Part shown: positions 5,950 to 10,577 of the stretch, in pieces
Layout: the number at the start of each line of letters is the position of its first letter
Position numbering within the stretch: the stretch's first letter is position 1
Assembly: GCA_002404095.1 (NCBI GenBank)
Contig: DHJA01000045.1
Coordinates: 39,279-49,855 of the forward strand
Reading direction: 5' to 3'
Length of the DNA: 10,577 bases
Source of the DNA: Planctomycetaceae bacterium UBA4732
GTDB taxonomy: Bacteria > Planctomycetota > Planctomycetia > Gemmatales > Gemmataceae
Notes under the pieces: generated by a model
Seen by the model: only the letters and a program-made list of their open reading frames with translations
The model's database searches: none
What the model was told of the DNA's origin: nothing
Made by a program: the position numbers and the translations under genes

Positions 5950-6938
5950 GTGGGGCGATGGGCTATTACCTCGGCATTGAAATCGGCGGCACGAAACTCC
6001 AGATGGGCGTCGGCGCCGACGACGGCGTGCTGGCCGGGCTATGGCGCGGCGCGGTGGACACGGCGGCGGGGCCGGAGGGCATCCGCCGGCAGATCACGCA
6101 GGCCGTGCCGGAATTGCTGGCGAAGGCGAACATCGACCGTTCGCGTCTTAAAGGCGTCGGCGTCGGCTTCGGCGGGCCGGTGGACGATGCCACGCGCACC
6201 GTCATCAAATCGCATCAGATCGAAGGCTGGGACGATTTCCCGTTGGCCGATTGGGTGTCGGAAGTAGTCGGCCTGCCGGCCGTGCTGGGCAACGACGCCG
6301 ACGTGGCCGGGCTTGCCGAGGCGCTGCACGGGGCAGGGAAAGGGATTTCGCCTATCTTTTATATCACCATTGGGTCAGGAATCGGCGGTGGGTTCATCAT
6401 CGACGGCGAGATATACCGCGGCGTCGGTAAAGGGGCGGCGGAGATTGGGCATTTACGAATGTTCGGGAAGGATTGGGAGGCTGGAGACTTCGGTAGCGAT
6501 ATTCTGGAGAATGTCGCCTCGGGTTGGTCGATCGGGCAGATGGCTCGGACGATTTTGTGCGTACGTCCAGAGGCGAGCCAAGTGCTCCTTCGCTCGGTGG
6601 AAGGGAAGCCCGAGCGAATCACCGCCTGGCATGTGGGCCAAGCGGCTCAGGCTGGGGATGATTTCGCTAGATCCATTTTGCTCTTCACTCTAGTTGAATT
6701 AGCCGAGGCCGTCTGCCATGCAATTACCTTACTCTGTCCTCGGCGAATCGTCATCGGCGGGGGCGTGGCTTTATTGGGCGAGGCGGTTCTATTCGAGCCA
6801 CTTCGCGAGCTAGTCGCCCAGCGCGTGTTCAAACCCTTTGCCGGCCTCACCGAAATCCTACCGGCGGCGCTCGGCGAGGAAGTGGTGGTACATGGAGCGA
6901 TTGCACTGGCCCGGCGGAAACTCGTGACTAGGGAGTGA
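5946..6938 (+). CDS. ROK-family sugar kinase-like protein lacking the zinc motif
   Basis: The 330-residue protein has the ROK/actin-fold ATPase motifs: phosphate-1 IEIGGTK (11-17), the GNDAD segment with likely catalytic Asp117, adenosine/phosphate-2 TIGSGIGGG (141-149), the ExGH-type EIGHLR (166-171) and GGGVALLG (271-278). ROK enzymes phosphorylate glucose, GlcNAc, ManNAc, fructose and related sugars. The Cys-x-Cys-Gly-x2-Gly-Cys zinc motif normally just after ExGH is missing; residues ~172-190 (MFGKDWEAGDFGSDILENV) contain no Cys. GTG 5946 overlaps the SIS stop codon; ATG 5958 is an alternative start. From about 6340 the coding sequence becomes visibly less GC-rich than the first third, and the Uma2-like gene shares this. 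With the SIS gene it probably serves one sugar pathway; the substrate is not predictable. Confidence 0.88.
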   Translation: MSGAMGYYLGIEIGGTKLQMGVGADDGVLAGLWRGAVDTAAGPEGIRRQITQAVPELLAKANIDRSRLKGVGVGFGGPVDDATRTVIKSHQIEGWDDFPLADWVSEVVGLPAVLGNDADVAGLAEALHGAGKGISPIFYITIGSGIGGGFIIDGEIYRGVGKGAAEIGHLRMFGKDWEAGDFGSDILENVASGWSIGQMARTILCVRPEASQVLLRSVEGKPERITAWHVGQAAQAGDDFARSILLFTLVELAEAVCHAITLLCPRRIVIGGGVALLGEAVLFEPLRELVAQRVFKPFAGLTEILPAALGEEVVVHGAIALARRKLVTRE

Positions 6939-6944
6939 ACTGTT

Positions 6945-7241
6945 ATGGACAAGGCAACGGCGGCGCAACGGACGCCTACCCTCGTGGTGGAGTATCTCGG
7001 TCCCGATGACTTCGCCGGAAAGGTTCTGCACCGAGCAGCGAAATACTTAGACGCGGGTGTTCAACTCCTCTGGCAGATTGATACCTACGACCAATGCGCG
7101 ATTGTTCATCGGGCGAGTGGGAATCCTTACGTTGTGGAAGCAGGCGGCGAGTTGACGGGCGAGGAGGTGATCCCAGGATTTCGCTGCCCCGTTAATGATT
7201 TCCTTTTTCCGAAGGAAGCGGCGAGCGATTGGTGTATCTGA
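6945..7241 (+). CDS. Half-length Uma2-family (DUF820) protein, probably degenerate
   Basis: The 98 residues match only the C-terminal half of Uma2 proteins, which are PD-(D/E)xK nuclease-fold proteins of about 190 residues that are abundant in planctomycetes and cyanobacteria. Visible family landmarks are PTLVVEYLGPDD (11-22; families usually have PDLVVEVLSP), RAAKYLDAGVQLLWQID (30-46), and LTGEEVIPGFRCPVNDF (70-86). The usual first acidic residue is Thr12, so catalysis is doubtful. The N-terminal half is absent: the ATG at 6945 lies just 6 nt after the ROK stop, and GGGAG (6931-6935) overlaps that stop. It may be a remnant fused to the ROK gene end by recombination, or a small protein still expressed from the operon. 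It is annotated as CDS because the reading frame is intact. Confidence 0.65.
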   Translation: MDKATAAQRTPTLVVEYLGPDDFAGKVLHRAAKYLDAGVQLLWQIDTYDQCAIVHRASGNPYVVEAGGELTGEEVIPGFRCPVNDFLFPKEAASDWCI

Positions 7242-7267
7242 ATTCCGAGCCTTAGCGCCCCCTCATT

Positions 7268-8806
7268 TTATTTTCCCATCGTCTTTACCCGCGCCGCCAT
7301 CTCGTCCAGCAATCCCCGCTCCGTCAGGCCGCGCCAAAAGTGGTTTTCACCCATCCCGTAAGTGACCTTTCCCACGAACGGCGGTCGCGCGGCCGATAGG
7401 AATCCGTCCAGCAAATGCACCGCGTTGTTGAGGAAATAGTCGTCCGCCTCGCCGACCCAGATGTGCAGTTTGCCGCGCAGCTTGGGCCCTAGCTTCACCC
7501 AATCCTGCTCCATGCGCAGCCGCAAATCGTACTTCCGCCAGTGGTCCAACACGTCGGCGTCGATCGCGCCGGTCGCGCCGTCCCACAGCGGCTTCGGCAG
7601 GCCGTCGGCGCCGCGCGGGCCGAAAACCGCGTTCCAGGCGCACCAGTCGCGTCCCGACAATTCCCATCGCCCACCCAGACCCATCGCCCTTTCCAGCCGA
7701 CACTCGTGCCGTACCGTCGTTCGCACGTCGCCGTCCACGTCGCGCGACGCCGGCCGCTCGAAGCCGTGCTTGTTCACGTAGGCGTTGGCGTCTTCGTAGA
7801 TGTTAATAAGTTCAAATGCGCGAAAATCGACCGGATCGGGAGCGTGCGCCCAGGCGCCGTTGAAAAAATCGGCATAAAAGACCTGTAAAGCCAGCGCCAC
7901 CCAGCCGCCCGTGGAGGCGCCGTCCAGTACACGAGCGTACGGCTCGCCGATACAGCGATATTTCTTCTCGACGTAGGGGATTAATTCCCGCGTCACCGCG
8001 TCGCCGTAAGGGCCGTTGTTGTCGGAATTGACCTGATACGGATCGCCATAAGGGCCGGCGCCGTCCAGCTGAAGCATCACCATGCGCGGCGCGTCTTCGG
8101 CGAGCCATGCCTTGCGGAACTTCGACGACTCCTCCATCTCGTCGCGCACTTCCGAGTAGCGCGTGCCGTAGCCGCCGATATGCACGCGCAAGGGGTAGCG
8201 CCGGTCCTTGTCGTGATCGAAGCCGCGCGGCAAGATGACGCCGGCGCGCAAGTCCACGGGCCGGCCGCGGAACTCGCTCAGGAGCTTGGAATGGACCCGC
8301 ACGTACTTGACGTACTCTGTTTCGTCCGGCGCCTCCTCGGGCGCGGATTCGTGCGTCAGTTCAATGGGGATCACGCCGCCTTGGGCCGGATCGAGGGCCG
8401 CCTCTTTCGGATCGCTGTTCAGGTTGCCGGGCGCGTCAATGCCGCTGAAATCACGATTAACTTGCAGCACCGCCTGGACGACGTAATCTCCTTTCGGCAG
8501 CTGTGACTGGCGCTCAAAAGGAAAAGTATCGGCGCTCGCATCGACCACGATCACCGCCCCCGCCAGCCATTTCTTCACGTCGCGCCCCAAAACGGCAGAC
8601 GATTTCACGTCCTCTGCGTCGATGGCGAAGCGAGGTTCCGGGTCTTTTTTGTGGCCGATAAGGATAAGGAGACGGCCTTCCGATGGTTTCACAGTCAGGC
8701 GTTTCGCTTTCGCGACCTCGAAGCGCAGCGCGGCAGGCGCGGCCTGCTCAGCGCACCCGAACAAGAGAGGCGAAAACAGCACGGCCGGCCACAATCGTTC
8801 GAGCAA
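7268..8806 (-). CDS. Secreted or lipoprotein alpha/beta-hydrolase esterase
   Basis: The 512-residue protein begins with a short signal sequence ending LLFGC (Cys18), which may be a lipobox, although Phe at -2 is unusual. Residues ~28-150 look like a beta-rich accessory domain. Residues ~165-510 are an esterase-D/enterochelin-esterase-like alpha/beta hydrolase: strand RRYPLRVHIGGYGTRY (~202-217), nucleophile motif DGASTGG with Ser298, acid candidate in GEADD (Asp455 or Asp456), and GENHFW with His489. It probably cleaves an ester in the cell envelope; the substrate is unknown. The start is TTG 8806, chosen because AAGGAGG (8818-8812) lies 5 nt upstream and this start yields the signal peptide. 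It directly abuts the phosphoesterase stop (TAATTG), so translation is likely coupled. The gene converges with the Uma2-like gene, with 26 bp between. Confidence 0.85.
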   Translation of the reverse strand: MLERLWPAVLFSPLLFGCAEQAAPAALRFEVAKAKRLTVKPSEGRLLILIGHKKDPEPRFAIDAEDVKSSAVLGRDVKKWLAGAVIVVDASADTFPFERQSQLPKGDYVVQAVLQVNRDFSGIDAPGNLNSDPKEAALDPAQGGVIPIELTHESAPEEAPDETEYVKYVRVHSKLLSEFRGRPVDLRAGVILPRGFDHDKDRRYPLRVHIGGYGTRYSEVRDEMEESSKFRKAWLAEDAPRMVMLQLDGAGPYGDPYQVNSDNNGPYGDAVTRELIPYVEKKYRCIGEPYARVLDGASTGGWVALALQVFYADFFNGAWAHAPDPVDFRAFELINIYEDANAYVNKHGFERPASRDVDGDVRTTVRHECRLERAMGLGGRWELSGRDWCAWNAVFGPRGADGLPKPLWDGATGAIDADVLDHWRKYDLRLRMEQDWVKLGPKLRGKLHIWVGEADDYFLNNAVHLLDGFLSAARPPFVGKVTYGMGENHFWRGLTERGLLDEMAARVKTMGK

Positions 8807-9622
8807 TTACTCCTCCTTAATCGATTCGGATAGTGGCGATTGGTCGCCGTTTTGAGAGTTGGCAGGTAGTTCCTCTCCGTGCGGAACATCCCGATTGGGG
8901 CCGGGAAGCGAGGTCTTAACGACGCCGTTCGGCGACGCCCCAGTGCGCAACACTTCAGCCAACATCTCCTTGGCCGCATCCGGCAGGGCGCTCGCTTGGA
9001 TCACGGAGACTGTGTCTTCGACGGGATAATCAACCCTTTTAAGATCGACTTTATAGTTTTCGATGACGGCGTAAGAAGCTCGCGGGTCGCCGTCGCGCGG
9101 CAGGCCGACGCTGCCCGGGTTGATGACGAGCTTGTCGCCCACTTCCAAAACGTAAGGCTGATGGGTGTGGCCGACGCACACCACGTCTGCATCGACGTTC
9201 CGCAACCGGCGCGACCAAAATTCCACGTCGGGAGGGGCGTATTCGTCCAGCGGATCGCGCGGCGTGGCGTGGACCAGGAGAAAGCGGGTGTTTTCCAACG
9301 TCGTCACGCAGGTAGGCGGCAGCCGCGACAAGAAGCGCAAGTCCGGTTCTTGTAGGCGCTCGCGCGTCAGCGGCCGAGTGACGCCGGTGAGATACTTGTA
9401 TCCGGTGCGGCCGTTGACGATCACGTTTTGAGCGGCGCCGTGGTCGTGATTGCCGCGCACGGCATAGCGCGCCTTGTCGCGCACCCAGGCGATGCACGGC
9501 TCCGGCTCCAGGGCGTAGTCCACCAGATCGCCCAGGAACAGGCAAACATCGTGCGGTTCAGCGGCGGCCGCTTGCAACGCCGGCCAGTTGGCGTGGATGT
9601 CCGCGATAAGTAAGATGCGCAT
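8807..9622 (-). CDS. Calcineurin-like metallophosphoesterase
   Basis: The 271-residue protein has all metal-binding motifs of the calcineurin-like (MJ0936/YfcE-type) phosphoesterases in order: DIH (Asp8, His10), GDLVDY (31-36), GNHDH (57-61), VHATP with His118, and GHTH (151-154), followed by the family's INPGSVGLPRDGD (167-179). It should be an active two-metal phosphodiesterase or phosphatase in the cytoplasm; the substrate is unknown. The core is ~210 residues; residues ~227-271 are a polar, Pro/Asn/Ser-rich tail, probably disordered. The ATG 9622 agrees with the family's usual start (MRILLIADIHANW). It lies 36 bp after the dehydratase gene stop, on the same strand, and directly precedes the esterase. 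Its tail also encodes the esterase ribosome-binding site. Confidence 0.93.
   Translation of the reverse strand: MRILLIADIHANWPALQAAAAEPHDVCLFLGDLVDYALEPEPCIAWVRDKARYAVRGNHDHGAAQNVIVNGRTGYKYLTGVTRPLTRERLQEPDLRFLSRLPPTCVTTLENTRFLLVHATPRDPLDEYAPPDVEFWSRRLRNVDADVVCVGHTHQPYVLEVGDKLVINPGSVGLPRDGDPRASYAVIENYKVDLKRVDYPVEDTVSVIQASALPDAAKEMLAEVLRTGASPNGVVKTSLPGPNRDVPHGEELPANSQNGDQSPLSESIKEE
8810..8818 (-). promoter_or_regulatory. Shine-Dalgarno that decides the TTG start of the esterase
   Basis: On the minus strand AAGGAGGAG lies just before TAA and TTG. It is also the coding sequence for the last three residues (Lys-Glu-Glu) of the phosphoesterase, so the ribosome-binding site of one gene is the end of the other. 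This makes the rare TTG start credible. Confidence 0.75.
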
Positions 9623-9658
9623 GAACCGCCCTCACGCCTTGGAAATAGTCCTCTTTTC

Positions 9659-10552
9659 CTAGACCTCGCCAACCGCCGCCATGGGCAGCCGGTTGCGGCG
9701 AAACGCGCGTTCCAGTCCGGCGTCGAGAGTGCATTCGGCGCCCTCCATACGGGCGATCACCTGGCCGTCGGCGGCGAGGAAATCGAGGTCGCCCAGGGCG
9801 TGAAGCTCGGTGGCCTTGCCGATTTCCAGGGCGACGCGGGCGCCCTCGGCCGGGAAGGCGCGGCGATACTGTCGGTAGCGGGCGACGTAACAGGGCAGGC
9901 CGGGGGCGCCGCTATGGGCCACGCTCCAGAGAATCATCATCTGGAAACCGCCGTCCAGAATAAGGGGATCGGCGATCCATTTTTGGCGTAAAGGCCGTCG
10001 CATCCACTCGGCCGGGGCCGGCGCCGCGCGAAGGCGGGCGACCACGCCGCGATCATCGCAGGCTTCGACGCCCTCAATGCACTGCATATCGGGGCCGTGG
10101 AACAGGACGCGCCGATAAATCTCTTCTGGTGTGAACGAGTGCAAAGGCCGCGCAACGACTGGCCGCGCCGGCGGGGCAGGCGGCAAGTCCGTCGTCAGGA
10201 TTATCTCCGCCCGCGCGTAGAGCATATCACGGCCGTCGCCGCGCACGCCGCGCAGTTCCACGGGCGTCCGATAACACCCATCCTTTTTCACCGCTTTACC
10301 GGCCAGGACGCGTAACGTGGGCGGCGCGTCGCCGTCCAGGACGACGCCGTGCAAGACGCGCAGGTCGTCGCAGCCGTGGAAGGTCAGGCCGGCGTTTTCG
10401 TGCACGGCGCCGTGGGCCAGCCATTCTAGCGTCAGCGCCAACGGCAGCACCGGCCGGCCGTCGAGGACGTGCGCCTCCAGCACCGGATACTCGGCAAGGC
10501 CCAGAACATGCTCGAAGGCTGTGGCGAGGTTGCGCGCCGGCGCGGGGGGCAT
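9659..10552 (-). CDS. Free-standing polyketide synthase-type dehydratase (double hot-dog)
   Basis: The 297-residue protein matches the PS-DH domain of modular or iterative type I polyketide synthases, which remove water from 3-hydroxyacyl-ACP. The N-terminal hot-dog holds H28-x3-G32-x4-P37 (HVLDGRPVLP), the catalytic His motif. The second hot-dog holds LFHGPDM (150-156) and DPLILDGGFQ (195-204), with Asp200 and Gln204 at the catalytic Asp and Gln/His positions. It is a complete pseudo-dimer with little else, so it probably acts in trans on an acyl carrier protein or synthase. ATG 10552 has GGAGG with 7-nt spacing, formed by the arm of a palindromic repeat. The synthase itself would be expected beyond the right edge; this is inference. 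The phosphoesterase gene follows after 36 bp. Confidence 0.85.
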   Translation of the reverse strand: MPPAPARNLATAFEHVLGLAEYPVLEAHVLDGRPVLPLALTLEWLAHGAVHENAGLTFHGCDDLRVLHGVVLDGDAPPTLRVLAGKAVKKDGCYRTPVELRGVRGDGRDMLYARAEIILTTDLPPAPPARPVVARPLHSFTPEEIYRRVLFHGPDMQCIEGVEACDDRGVVARLRAAPAPAEWMRRPLRQKWIADPLILDGGFQMMILWSVAHSGAPGLPCYVARYRQYRRAFPAEGARVALEIGKATELHALGDLDFLAADGQVIARMEGAECTLDAGLERAFRRNRLPMAAVGEV

Positions 10553-10556
10553 CTGA

Positions 10557-10577
10557 CTCCCTCCCCCCTTGCGGGGG
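10557..10577. repeat. Partial copy of the GC-rich palindromic repeat
   Basis: The last 21 bases of the window are identical to the minus-strand sequence of 10557-10577's partner at 3610-3638. The palindrome is cut by the window end. Its C/G-rich arm reads GGGGGGAGGGAG on the minus strand and provides the ribosome-binding site of the dehydratase gene starting at 10552. Confidence 0.7.

Noticed and set aside
1..10577. CRISPR arrays, tRNA, rRNA, phage or defence cassette
   Set aside because: I found no regularly spaced repeats, cloverleaf, rRNA segments, transposase, integrase or known defence gene.

Overview
The window looks like chromosomal DNA from a GC-rich planctomycete (Planctomycetota, perhaps Pirellulales or a related order). 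This rests on family content: a membrane-anchored protein with an excisionase/MerR-like HTH and a very long acidic Ser-Asp tail, a DnaJ-like protein that lacks HPD and carries a C-terminal membrane anchor, a free-standing polyketide-synthase-type dehydratase, an Uma2-type protein, and intergenic GCCCC/GGGGC palindromic repeats. The lineage is inferred; there is no rRNA or other marker gene in the window.

Layout from left to right. 44-2227 (-): the large HTH/low-complexity/TM protein, with a candidate promoter at 2299-2326. 2437-2880 (-): an Rrf2-family regulator. 3012-3587 (+): a single-domain protoglobin, divergent from the regulator. The 131-bp gap between these two holds overlapping back-to-back promoters, and a 23-bp inverted repeat (2921-2943) covers both -10 elements. 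3610-3638: a GC-rich palindrome. 3784-4029 and 4077-5126 (+): a small two-helix membrane protein followed by the DnaJ-like membrane protein. 5152-5242: a modular palindromic repeat. 5359-7241 (+): a compact run of SIS-domain sugar-phosphate isomerase, ROK-family kinase and a half-length Uma2-family protein. 10552 down to 7268 (-): PKS-type dehydratase, metallophosphoesterase and secreted esterase. The esterase start codon directly follows the phosphoesterase stop codon.

Functional reading. The Rrf2/protoglobin pair looks like a self-contained gas-ligand (NO/O2) or redox response module. The SIS/ROK pair is likely a sugar-phosphate isomerase plus sugar kinase acting in one pathway. The minus-strand trio may be a transcription unit headed by lipid or polyketide chemistry that extends beyond the right edge. 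The most interesting points are the divergent promoter/operator architecture, the membrane-tethered HTH protein with an array of short S-[DEG]-phi-x-phi motifs, the ROK protein without the family's zinc motif, and the palindromic repeat whose arm supplies the ribosome-binding site of the dehydratase gene. I see no CRISPR array, tRNA, rRNA, insertion sequence or phage gene. No gene-free stretch exceeds 300 bases.
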